A DNA stretch of 64,000 nt from JBBRCE01 sp038205115 (lineage in GTDB: Bacteria; Planctomycetota; Planctomycetia; Pirellulales; JBBRCE01). This document shows, in pieces, positions 17,135 through 24,986 of this stretch (positions are counted from its first letter, which is position 1; each line of letters opens with the position of its first letter). The stretch lies in contig JBBRCE010000009.1 in the NCBI GenBank assembly GCA_038205115.1, positions 62,001 through 126,000 on the forward strand, read 5' to 3'. A model generated the notes under the pieces. It did no database searches. It was not told the DNA's origin and saw only the letters and a program-made list of their open reading frames with translations. Position numbers and translations under genes: made by a program.

Positions 17135-17874
17135 GCCGCAGCCTAAAGATTGAAACGACCGTGGAACAGCACCAGCGGTGGCGCGAGGTGTATCCGAAGC
17201 TAGCACAAATGGCCGAACGTTCGAACGCCCGCCGCCCTGCTTCTCAGCGTCCCAGCGGCAACGAGATACCCGCAGTTTATTCTGACAATTGTAGGTTATT
17301 TGCACAAAACAAGTTAGCCGTGAGTGCCGATTCGGCAAAAAACGGCCGCGCATTCGTTACAACCCGTTTCCCTTAATTCGGCAGTTGGCATTGGCTGCCA
17401 TGACCTCGATTGTGCCAGCACCGAGCAAAACACCCGTGTCGGCAACACCGTGCGAAACGCCATTGATGATGGCTCAGGTGTCCGCCGCGTTTCCTTTTTG
17501 AGCGCGCGGCGTTTTGCGCGGCACCTCGAGCTTTCGAATGCATCCTGAACGGGAGGGGAAAGCTTTTTACACAAGCCTGAGCTAAGCCTTGGCAGCAGCT
17601 ACATGACATGCATGCTCATGGGTGCATGATCGCGGGCTCTGCCGCCATGTGGCCCAAGGTAAAAATCCGATCCGAACATCGGCGTAGCCGCAGGGCCGGC
17701 TGACTTGTGACGACGATGCTCGGCAATCAAGCCCAATCGCCGAATCCGACTCTTGGTACGACCTCCCAAGAAAATGCGAACCGGTGCTTGCCGGATTAGC
17801 ATTGGGAAAAAAGGCGACACTGCCGAAGCTCGGCAGGAGATAGAAGTCGTTATTCCTGAGGAACTTAAGAAAAA
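17135..17874. other. Intergenic region upstream of the GAF-HlyD operon
   Basis: About 740 bases without a supported gene. Short open frames (for example 17314-17574 and 17582-17908 on the minus strand) have no recognisable features, and the second runs into the tRNA. The stretch at about 17600-17632 has clustered CATG words, which gives it a slightly repetitive look but no clear symmetric operator. It should hold the promoter of the minus-strand GAF-HlyD operon; I could not pick convincing -35 and -10 boxes. Confidence 0.4.
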
Positions 17875-17948
17875 CGAGGGTGACGGGACTCGAACCCGCG
17901 GCCTCCAACGTGACAGGCTGGCGCTCTAACCAACTGAGCTACACCCCC
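17875..17948 (-). tRNA. tRNA-Asp (anticodon GTC)
   Basis: The minus strand reads GGGGGTGTAGCTCAGTTGGT and onward as a full cloverleaf of 74 nucleotides: acceptor stem GGGGGTG paired with CACCCTC (one G-T pair), D-arm GCTCAGTTGGTTAGAGC, anticodon arm CCAGC-CTGTCAC-G(T)TGG with GTC at the anticodon position, and T-arm GCGGGTTCGAGTCCCGT. Discriminator base G73, as expected for Asp. The CCA tail is not encoded; a short T-run follows directly. Confidence 0.95.
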
Positions 17949-18055
17949 TCGGTCATTTGCGGCTGCTTTGCAGCGTCCGCTCTGTACCGTGGAAGCAGCC
18001 TATTATAACGCGAGGTTGACTGCTCGCAAGGGGAGCAATTGAATGTCAACCAGGC

Positions 18056-18466
18056 CTAATTGTTGCCGATTGCCGCCCAACCGAGCACAGCCGTCTGATA
18101 CAGGAATACCAGAGTCAGTCCGTGATAGCCCAACTTCAGAAATGCGCTGGTCAAGAACGGTCGGGCGTCGAACACAAAAAACTGAATCGCCAGCCGCGCT
18201 GCCCAAAACAGCGCGATGAACCCGCAAACGCAACGGGCCAGCGGGGTGTGCGAGGCAAGTTCGACGGAATTAAACGCGGTCAGCACTCCAAAGCCGATGA
18301 TCGTCAGCACGATAAACAGGCCATGCACCCAAATCAGTTGCCGCGACAATCGACTGAGCGTTTCCAATTCGCGTTTCCACTGCAGCACTTGCGGCACCGC
18401 GGCGCTGGCCAGCAGTGTCCCAAAATGCAAAATCCCACTAAAGAAAATCAGTGTTGCCAGGTTCAT
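18056..18466 (-). CDS. Small four-helix membrane protein, partner of the MBOAT gene
   Basis: A 136-residue integral membrane protein with about four hydrophobic segments (residues 3-25, 42-65, 78-100 and 110-133). It starts at ATG 18466 with MNLATLIFFSGILHFGTLLA. No charged catalytic motif is apparent; the internal WKRELETLSRLSRQLIWVHG stretch is a cytoplasmic or periplasmic loop. I do not recognise a named family. It lies 72 bases downstream of the wax-synthase-like acyltransferase in the same direction, so the two are likely cotranscribed and may act together, for example in lipid ester handling. That link is inferred from position only. Confidence 0.7.
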   Translation of the reverse strand: MNLATLIFFSGILHFGTLLASAAVPQVLQWKRELETLSRLSRQLIWVHGLFIVLTIIGFGVLTAFNSVELASHTPLARCVCGFIALFWAARLAIQFFVFDARPFLTSAFLKLGYHGLTLVFLYQTAVLGWAAIGNN

Positions 18467-18538
18467 GGCACGGCCAGCCTTTGGTTCAATATTCAGTAGC
18501 GAGAATGCCGCAGTGGCGCCCGAGGGGACGTGGGCGAT

Positions 18539-19444
18539 TTAAAGCGAGCGGATCGCCGTCAGCGTCGGCAGCACGGCCAAGCGGAGAAACGGTTGATGGA
18601 ACAACAGCGTGACCGGCAGCAGGACAAATGCCGCGCAGGCAATTCGTCCCCGCAATCCGCCACGCAGATTCAGATATTTGCCAATCGAACTGCGTTCCAG
18701 CAACAGTCCTGCGGCTTGCAATAAAAAGTAGAGCGTCGGCTTGCCCCAGCCGGCCCGGACGGGCAGCGAAATCGCCAAATCGTGTATCACGCCTGAAGCA
18801 AAAAACACGCTGACCGTCGCACCCACCGTGCCCATTCTGCCGGCCAGCGGTCGGAACAGTTGCCCAAAGGCGACATCTCGAAACGCCATGTTCCAACGTC
18901 GGCCCCAAAAATCGGACAGTGAGGTGGCCAGCAGTGGTACGTTCATCAGCGGTTCTGCCTGCACGCCACCGCAGCGCCATAGCAGTGACAGCAAATGTGC
19001 CAAGCCAAAATGCAAGGCCAAGGCAATGCCTGTCATGCCCACCCAGCCCAGCAAAACCAGTTGGCTGGAATCGATTCGCGGCGCGATGACCAGTAACAAA
19101 GTCATACCGAGCGCCGTATTCGCCGTGGCAATCAACCACTCGGCCGGGTGTGTTGCAGTTGATCGCACGTTGGGATCCAGAAACGCCTTGGCATTCATGC
19201 CAGGCCACAACATGAGATAGCCAAGCTGCCGGCCCAGCGAGGCGCGCCGACGCAATGGGCAAGCCGCCCAAGTCAGCCACTTCAGGCCTGCGTAAATCGC
19301 CAAGGCCAGCGACCACATCAGTTGCCACGGAGCCAACCGAGCCGAATTGGCCAGTACCAAAACCGGCAGGGCCAGCAGCGGAATCAGCGGCAAGAAGGCC
19401 GGTCGCCGACGGTACTTGACGGAATCGACAGCCAACGCGTCCAT
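18539..19444 (-). CDS. MBOAT / wax-synthase-like membrane O-acyltransferase
   Basis: A 301-residue polytopic membrane protein with about seven to eight hydrophobic segments. The motif SLSDFWGRRWNMAFRDVAFG at about residues 190-210 is the hallmark of the wax synthase-type MBOAT domain (usually S..dFWgRRWh....r), and the expected catalytic His appears in SGVIHDLAISLP. Members transfer fatty acyl groups to long-chain alcohols or other hydroxyl acceptors. I place the start at ATG 19444 because a GAGGGGG ribosome site lies about 9 bases upstream; the open frame extends to a TTG at 19501. The acceptor cannot be predicted. It is followed by the small membrane protein at 18056. Confidence 0.82.
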   Translation of the reverse strand: MDALAVDSVKYRRRPAFLPLIPLLALPVLVLANSARLAPWQLMWSLALAIYAGLKWLTWAACPLRRRASLGRQLGYLMLWPGMNAKAFLDPNVRSTATHPAEWLIATANTALGMTLLLVIAPRIDSSQLVLLGWVGMTGIALALHFGLAHLLSLLWRCGGVQAEPLMNVPLLATSLSDFWGRRWNMAFRDVAFGQLFRPLAGRMGTVGATVSVFFASGVIHDLAISLPVRAGWGKPTLYFLLQAAGLLLERSSIGKYLNLRGGLRGRIACAAFVLLPVTLLFHQPFLRLAVLPTLTAIRSL

Positions 19445-19567
19445 TGCGGTAACCCCCTCGTGTTGCCATGTGTCATCTACATCAATGACCGCACGGCGCA
19501 ACGCGGGTTAACTTAGCGGTGGCGTGGCGAATTGTTAATGCTGACGACTGAGCGCGTAAACGCGGGC

Positions 19568-19870
19568 CTACACAGAGATCACGATAGCGCGAAGTACCAG
19601 AACGATCGCTAAAGCAACTAACGAGTAGATTACGATCTTGGTGGTGTTGGATTCGCCCGTCTTGCCGTTGTAGTCGGTACGACAGTGCGGACATTCGACG
19701 TGCGTCAACAAGGCCGGACCGATCAAGCTACCCCACCAAGTGAAGATGACTCGGGACGAATCGGACGCACCACAGCCCGGGCAAGGCATGTACGGGCTAT
19801 TTACCGATGATGGTTGGCGCGGTGGCGGCGCGGAAGCGCTGTTGGGCGATTTGTAAGGATTGTCATCCAT
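19568..19870 (-). CDS. DNPYKSP-type zinc-ribbon membrane protein
   Basis: A 100-residue protein. The ATG ending at 19870 gives MDDNPYKSP, an N-terminal motif shared with many short planctomycete membrane proteins of unknown function and with the two genes at 49070 and 49720 in this window. After a Pro/Ser-rich linker comes CPGCGASDSSRVIFTWWGSL and later CPHCRTDYNGKTG, a likely split zinc ribbon with four cysteines, and one C-terminal membrane helix (TKIVIYSLVALAIVLVLRAI). The role is unknown; a membrane-tethered ribbon facing the cytoplasm is the simplest model. It stands alone. Confidence 0.72.
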   Translation of the reverse strand: MDDNPYKSPNSASAPPPRQPSSVNSPYMPCPGCGASDSSRVIFTWWGSLIGPALLTHVECPHCRTDYNGKTGESNTTKIVIYSLVALAIVLVLRAIVISV

Positions 19871-20361
19871 AAAAATTCCTGGCATGTGATGTGGTCAATG
19901 TCCGCGCAGCAAATCGGACCAGCAAACGCCACCAAGATAGGCCGCAACTACACCCAGGGCAAGCATTTCCGTGCGAAGTTTAGGACTTTGGCACGAGCTG
20001 GCTCGCGTCTCGTTTCCCAACAGGTGCGCCGGGGCAGCGACGGCCGCCTCGTTGCGCCAACATACGGACCGAACAGCGTGAAGCGAAGGTGGCTGGCGCG
20101 ATTGGTGAACATTTTTGGGTATTGGGAACACTAACAGCCGGTTTTGCGTCCAAGGCTATCGGTCTGCGCCCAGAAAAGTGGCCTCGCTGACTATTGCGGC
20201 CGTAACAACGATGACCGACTGCTTCACCGTGGCGAAAACCGCCCGCGCCGTTGGAAAATGGATGCAATCGGGAGGCGTTTGGTTTAAAGTGGATGTTCCA
20301 GTTCGCCTAACTCCTATCGGCGCCCCAGCTTCTCACTAATACGTCCGTTGAAGAGGAAGAC
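19871..20361. other. Intergenic region upstream of moxR
   Basis: About 490 bases. A minus-strand open frame at 19895-20131 ends with a small hydrophobic segment (MLALGVVAAYLGGVCWSDLL) that could be a tiny membrane peptide starting within that frame, but there is no clear ribosome site, so I do not call it. The promoter of the long plus-strand moxR series must lie here; no strong sigma-70-like boxes were recognised. Confidence 0.4.
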
Positions 20362-21438
20362 ATGAGTCAAGAAAATTCGGTGGCCCAGGCATCGCAAGAA
20401 CCGAGCAAAGATGACCTGGACGCACTGGCCAACCTCAAGAACGCCACCGCCACCGTTAGGGCGCAACTTGCCCGCGTGATCGTCGGGCAAGAGGCGGTCA
20501 TCGAGCAGTTGCTGCTGGCGATTTTCTCGCAGGGGCATTGCTTGCTGGAGGGCGTTCCGGGGCTGGCCAAGACGCTGATGGTCAGCACGCTGGCCAAATC
20601 CTTGCATTTGCGGTTCAGCCGAATTCAGTTTACGCCCGACTTGATGCCTTCGGACATCACCGGCACGGAAGTCATTCAAGAAGACAAGGCAACCGGTAGC
20701 CGGCAGTTCAAGTTCCTCCGCGGGCCGATCTTCTCGAACATCGTACTGGCGGACGAAATTAACCGTACACCGCCAAAAACCCAGGCCGCGCTGCTGGAGT
20801 CGATGCAGGAACGCCAGGTGACGATCGGCGGCGAACGCCATCCGCTGCCGGCGCCGTTTTTCGTGCTGGCCACGCAAAACCCCATCGAGCAAGAAGGCAC
20901 CTACACTCTGCCGGAAGCGCAACAAGACCGCTTCATGTTCAAAATCTTTGTGAAATATCCCGGCTACGATGAAGAGTATCGCATTGCCGAAAGCACCACG
21001 GCGCCAACCACCGCCACCGTCGATCAGGTGCTGACTGCCGAGCAGATTATCGATCTGCAGGCGGTGGTGCGCCGCGTGCCCGTCGCCCCGCACGTCATTC
21101 ATTACGCGCTGAAGTTGGTCCGCGCCACGCGCGTTCACGAAGGCGAAGCCCCGGACTTCATCAAGGAATGGGTCAGTTGGGGCGCAGGCCCGCGCGGTGT
21201 GCAGTATTTGCTGCTGGGCGGCAAAGCCCGGGCGGTTTCGCAAGGCCGGTTTTTCGTAACCACCGACGACATCCGCGCCGTAGCGCATCCCGTGTTGCGG
21301 CACCGCGTGATCACCAACTTCAATGCCGAGAGCGAAGGCATCACGCCCGATAAAGTGATCGACAAACTGCTGGAAACGATTTCCGATCGCGATACCGGCA
21401 ACTTGGCGCCGGACGTTGCCAAGGCCTTTGCGCACTAG
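20362..21438 (+). CDS. MoxR-family AAA+ ATPase
   Basis: A 358-residue AAA+ chaperone-like ATPase. Walker A is GVPGLAKTLM (about residues 61-70, in LLEGVPGLAKTLMVSTLAK), Walker B is VLADEINRTPPKTQAALLESMQERQ (about 128-152), sensor 1 lies in FFVLATQNPIEQEGTYTLPEAQQDRF, and a lid domain follows. MoxR proteins work with vWA-domain partners encoded beside them to activate or assemble other proteins at the membrane. Here DUF58 and vWA genes follow immediately in the usual order, which supports the assignment. The start ATG at 20362 has GAAGAGGAAG upstream. It is the first gene of a plus-strand series running to 43.6 kb. Confidence 0.95.
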   Translation: MSQENSVAQASQEPSKDDLDALANLKNATATVRAQLARVIVGQEAVIEQLLLAIFSQGHCLLEGVPGLAKTLMVSTLAKSLHLRFSRIQFTPDLMPSDITGTEVIQEDKATGSRQFKFLRGPIFSNIVLADEINRTPPKTQAALLESMQERQVTIGGERHPLPAPFFVLATQNPIEQEGTYTLPEAQQDRFMFKIFVKYPGYDEEYRIAESTTAPTTATVDQVLTAEQIIDLQAVVRRVPVAPHVIHYALKLVRATRVHEGEAPDFIKEWVSWGAGPRGVQYLLLGGKARAVSQGRFFVTTDDIRAVAHPVLRHRVITNFNAESEGITPDKVIDKLLETISDRDTGNLAPDVAKAFAH

Positions 21439-21539
21439 CCGCGTGTCTTAAACGGATTTTAGCGTCGCTCGGTTGCGCGCCGTATCTGCCGGCGATTGTG
21501 CGGACGGTTTACAGTTCAGTGAAGTTGGGACGTTCAAAC

Positions 21540-22460
21540 ATGAGTACGACCGTCGGACGGAAATATCTCGATCCAAAAGTGCTCGATCGAATTTCGCGCT
21601 TGGATATTCGCGCGCGATTGGTGGTTGAGGGCTACATTAGCGGTCAGCACATGAGCCCGTATCACGGGTTCGCAATCGAGTTTGCCTCGCATCGCGAGTA
21701 CGTGCCCGGCGACGAAATCAAGCATATCGACTGGAAGGTTTGGTCCAAGACCGACCGCATCTTCATCAAAGAGTACGAAGAGGAAACCAACCTCAAATGT
21801 ACGATGATTTTGGATGCCAGCAAGTCGATGAAGTATGGCTCCGATGCGGAAGGCCTGAGCAAGTTCGATTACGCGGCGACAATTGCCGCCTGCCTGGGCC
21901 AAGTGTTGCAAATGCAGGCCGACGCCGTGGGGCTGGTGACGTTCGATACCAAAATTCGTCGCAACGTTCCGCCCGGTTCGAGCATCAGCCACCGCAAGTT
22001 GCTGCTGCACGAGTTGGAGCAAACCACGGTTGACAACAAAACCGATCTCGGCGTCGTGTTTAAAGACCTGGCGCAGCAAATTCGCAGCCGGGGCATCGTG
22101 GTGCTGATTTCGGATTTGTTCGTCGATCCGGAAACGCTACGCGAATCGGTCCGTCAGTTTCGACACAAGCGTCACGAAGTGGTGGTGTTTCATGTGATGC
22201 ATGACCACGAACTGAATTTCCCATTTCAGGACAACACGCTGTTCAAGGGTTTGGAAGTCGACACGGAACTGCACACCGAGCCGCGCGCGTTGCGTAAGGC
22301 GTACTTGGAGAACGTGGCGGCCTTTTTGCAAAAAACCCGCAAGATGTGTGTCTCCAGCGGTTGCGATTACATGCTGCTCAACACGGCCGAACCGCTGGAC
22401 GCGGCGTTGTCAAAGTACCTCGCATTTCGGCAACGCCTACGGCGGATTAAACAGCGTTAA
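21540..22460 (+). CDS. DUF58 domain protein (MoxR partner)
   Basis: A 306-residue DUF58/vWA-like protein. The ATG at 21540 starts MSTTVGRKYLDPKVLDRISRL; the frame is open 42 bases further but this start fits the family. Diagnostic segments are HRGFAIEFASHREYVPGDE-like 'YHGFAIEFASHREYVPGDEI', 'HIDWKVWSKTDRIFIKEYEE', and the MIDAS-like ILDASKSMKYGS (DxSxS). It has no N-terminal membrane helices, unlike longer DUF58 proteins, so it is probably cytoplasmic and recruited to the membrane by its partners. DUF58 genes nearly always follow moxR, as here (100-base gap). The presumed role is as a vWA adaptor or substrate-recognition factor of the MoxR ATPase. Confidence 0.93.
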   Translation: MSTTVGRKYLDPKVLDRISRLDIRARLVVEGYISGQHMSPYHGFAIEFASHREYVPGDEIKHIDWKVWSKTDRIFIKEYEEETNLKCTMILDASKSMKYGSDAEGLSKFDYAATIAACLGQVLQMQADAVGLVTFDTKIRRNVPPGSSISHRKLLLHELEQTTVDNKTDLGVVFKDLAQQIRSRGIVVLISDLFVDPETLRESVRQFRHKRHEVVVFHVMHDHELNFPFQDNTLFKGLEVDTELHTEPRALRKAYLENVAAFLQKTRKMCVSSGCDYMLLNTAEPLDAALSKYLAFRQRLRRIKQR

Positions 22461-22561
22461 GCAAATCAAACGGCGCGAAGTAGCGGCGGCGACTCGCGAA
22501 CGAGTACCGCCATCCAAGGACTCAAAGCTGAAATCGTGGCAGACCTCATGGGAATTCCGGC

Positions 22562-24865
22562 ATGATCGAGTGGTTTACGGGCATCTTTCAGTCGATGGGC
22601 GGATTTTTCGAATCGCTCAGCATTTCGGCGGTGAATCCGTGGATGGCGCTGGGGGCCGTGGCCGTCGCTTCGCCGATTATCATCCACCTACTGAGCAAAC
22701 GAAAATTCAAAGTTGTCGATTGGGCGGCGATGGATTTTCTGCTCGACGCCAACCGCCGCAATCGGCGTCGCGTGCGGCTTGAAAACTTACTACTGCTGCT
22801 GTTGCGCTGCCTGGTCTGTATTTTACTGGCGCTGTTAATCACTCGCCCGTTGTATAAGCCGCAGGGTCTGGCCGCCAAAGCCTTGCGGGCTTCGACACTG
22901 GAACGGATCGTGCTTCTGGACGATTCGCCCAGCATGACGGCGCGCAGCAACAACAAGACGATCTTCGACGACGCCCGCGATGGCGTAGTCAGTTTCATTA
23001 ACGAGATGTCCAGCGAGCGCTCCGGCGACTCGATGACGCTGATTCTTACGTCCTCGCCCAATCGGCCGCTGGTCGCCGGCAAGGCCATGGATACCAAGAG
23101 CGCGGAAGAACTGGTTCGGACGGTGCAAAACTTGAAGCCGTCGGACATCTCGGTTCAAATGGACAAAGCGCTGCTGGAGGTTGAAAAGTCGTTGAAGGAG
23201 CGATCCAACAACGTGAATCGCGTGGTGTATTTGATTTCCGACATGCGACGGCGCGAATGGGCCTCGACCGACGCCACGCCCAAAGATCGGACCGTGGCGG
23301 CACTGGTGAAGCGGATTGCCGATCAAGCACAAGGTTGCTTCTTGGTGGATGTGGGCAACGATCAGATCGATAACCTGGCCATTGCGGAAATCGCCCCGGT
23401 CAATAAGACCTTGGTCGCGAGTGTCGAGTCGCAATTTCAAGTCACCGTGCAAAACAACGGCGAACAAGACGCCGACGATGTGGAAGTCAAACTGTTCCCC
23501 GGCGATGGGTTGGAGTTGGTCAATCATATTCCGCAAATTCGCAGCCGTGAGAGCGGCTCGACATTGTTCAACGTCACCTTCAGCGAAGTGGGCGCCGTGC
23601 CGGTCCGCGCCGAGATTCGCGCCGATGGCATGGCGGCCGATAACGTCCGCTATTTTGCCGCCCGCGTCCACGATGGCGTCAAAGTGCTGCTGGTCAGCGG
23701 TGATCCGTTGGATGTGAAGAGTGAGACCTATCATTTGCGTACGTTCTTTAACGCCAAAGGCAGCGCGAGCACCGGCGTCGTGGCTACGGAAATTGCCGAA
23801 TCGAGTTTTGAGGGCGCGGATCTTAGTCAGTATCAAGCCATCTGGCTGTGCAACGTTTCTCCGCCCAATTTGAGCGAGAAGCGACTGAAGGGCGACAAAG
23901 ACACAAAAGGCTTGGAAGATTGGGTTCGCGAGGGCGGTGGGCTGATTTTCACGCTCGGTGATCAAGTGGACGAAGAAGCCTACAACCAGCAACTGTACGA
24001 AAATGGCAAAGGGCTATTGCCGATCAAACTCGACGGCAAGCTGGGCGACGAGTCGAAGAAAACGTGGGTCAGTTTTGCGACCGAAGCGCCTAACCATCCG
24101 CTGCTCAAGTCGTTTCGCGACTATCAAGTTACGTTTTGTCCGGCCACGCCAATCTTTCGCTGGTGGCACGGCAGCCTCTCGCCTACGGAACTTACGGCCG
24201 GCCGCGTTTCGCTGGTCGTTTCGTTTACCGATGCGGACAGTTCGCCCGCAGTTGTCGAAAAACCGTTTGGCGCGGGTCATGTGGTGGCCATCACCACGCC
24301 GCTGTGCGGTCAGTGGAACTTCTGGGAGACAGACCCAACCGAGCCCATGGCGTTCCTCGATTTCAATTCTTATGTCGCCCGTAAACTGGTCGGCGAGGGC
24401 AATCTCACGGTCGGCACGCCGATTCATCACGAATTCGATCCCAGCAAGTTCGCTCGTGACGCCAAACTCCAACCGCCGGTTGGCGACTCGCAGACCATTC
24501 AGGCCACGGAAATTCCGGCTGCCGCGCGGCGGAACGAGGCCGATAGCTGGTCGTTGGATTACGAAGATGCAGCCGCGGTGGGAATTTACCAACTGGCCAT
24601 GAATCGGATTACTGGCGAAACGCAAAATGTGATGTTTGCGGCCAATTTGGATGCCAGCGAAAGCGATTTGCACCGCGTTGAAGATAGCGAGCTGCGGAAG
24701 ATGTTTGCCGACTCAAAAGTGGAAATCTCGCATGGCCGCGCCGCGTTAACGCTGGGCGCCATTGGCGCTCGCGATGAATATTGGAAGAAGATTCTGCTAC
24801 TGTTGGTTGTGGCCTTATGCTGCGAGCAGGGACTGGCCTGGTATTTTGGACAGAAACGGCAGTAG
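22562..24865 (+). CDS. BatA-type membrane protein with vWA domain
   Basis: A 767-residue membrane protein. The N-terminus (ISAVNPWMALGAVAVASPII, then IHLLSKRKFKVVDWAAMDFL) is the aerotolerance regulator N-terminal (BatA) domain with two membrane helices. A von Willebrand A domain follows with an intact metal-site motif DDSPSM (DxSxS) in RIVLLDDSPSMTARS. The next part carries an Ig-like/CARDB-like stretch (VTVQNNGEQDADDVEVKLFP), then a glutamine-amidotransferase-like domain (VLLVSGDPLDVKSETYHLRTF; EDWVREGGGLIFTLG), and a last helix at the C-terminus (KILLLLVVALCCEQGLAWYF). This is the normal layout of the large planctomycete Bat-type proteins. It should span the inner membrane with most of its mass in the periplasm. 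Confidence 0.9.
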   Translation: MIEWFTGIFQSMGGFFESLSISAVNPWMALGAVAVASPIIIHLLSKRKFKVVDWAAMDFLLDANRRNRRRVRLENLLLLLLRCLVCILLALLITRPLYKPQGLAAKALRASTLERIVLLDDSPSMTARSNNKTIFDDARDGVVSFINEMSSERSGDSMTLILTSSPNRPLVAGKAMDTKSAEELVRTVQNLKPSDISVQMDKALLEVEKSLKERSNNVNRVVYLISDMRRREWASTDATPKDRTVAALVKRIADQAQGCFLVDVGNDQIDNLAIAEIAPVNKTLVASVESQFQVTVQNNGEQDADDVEVKLFPGDGLELVNHIPQIRSRESGSTLFNVTFSEVGAVPVRAEIRADGMAADNVRYFAARVHDGVKVLLVSGDPLDVKSETYHLRTFFNAKGSASTGVVATEIAESSFEGADLSQYQAIWLCNVSPPNLSEKRLKGDKDTKGLEDWVREGGGLIFTLGDQVDEEAYNQQLYENGKGLLPIKLDGKLGDESKKTWVSFATEAPNHPLLKSFRDYQVTFCPATPIFRWWHGSLSPTELTAGRVSLVVSFTDADSSPAVVEKPFGAGHVVAITTPLCGQWNFWETDPTEPMAFLDFNSYVARKLVGEGNLTVGTPIHHEFDPSKFARDAKLQPPVGDSQTIQATEIPAAARRNEADSWSLDYEDAAAVGIYQLAMNRITGETQNVMFAANLDASESDLHRVEDSELRKMFADSKVEISHGRAALTLGAIGARDEYWKKILLLLVVALCCEQGLAWYFGQKRQ

Positions 24866-24986
24866 GCGAGCAAATGGTGTTGGCGCGTGTTGAAGCGTGT
24901 GTGTTGACGTCTGCGTTCAGATCGATTCAAAATCCGGTTTACAAAGTCGTTCCGCGGGCAGCGGCGGACTTTTCAAAGGAGTGCGG

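Noticed and set aside
17600..17632. Cluster of CATG words upstream of the GAF-HlyD operon
   Set aside because: No regular spacing or symmetry; probably chance.
19895..20131. Small minus-strand open frame with a C-terminal hydrophobic stretch
   Set aside because: No ribosome site and an implausible first half; could be a tiny membrane peptide, but there is not enough support.
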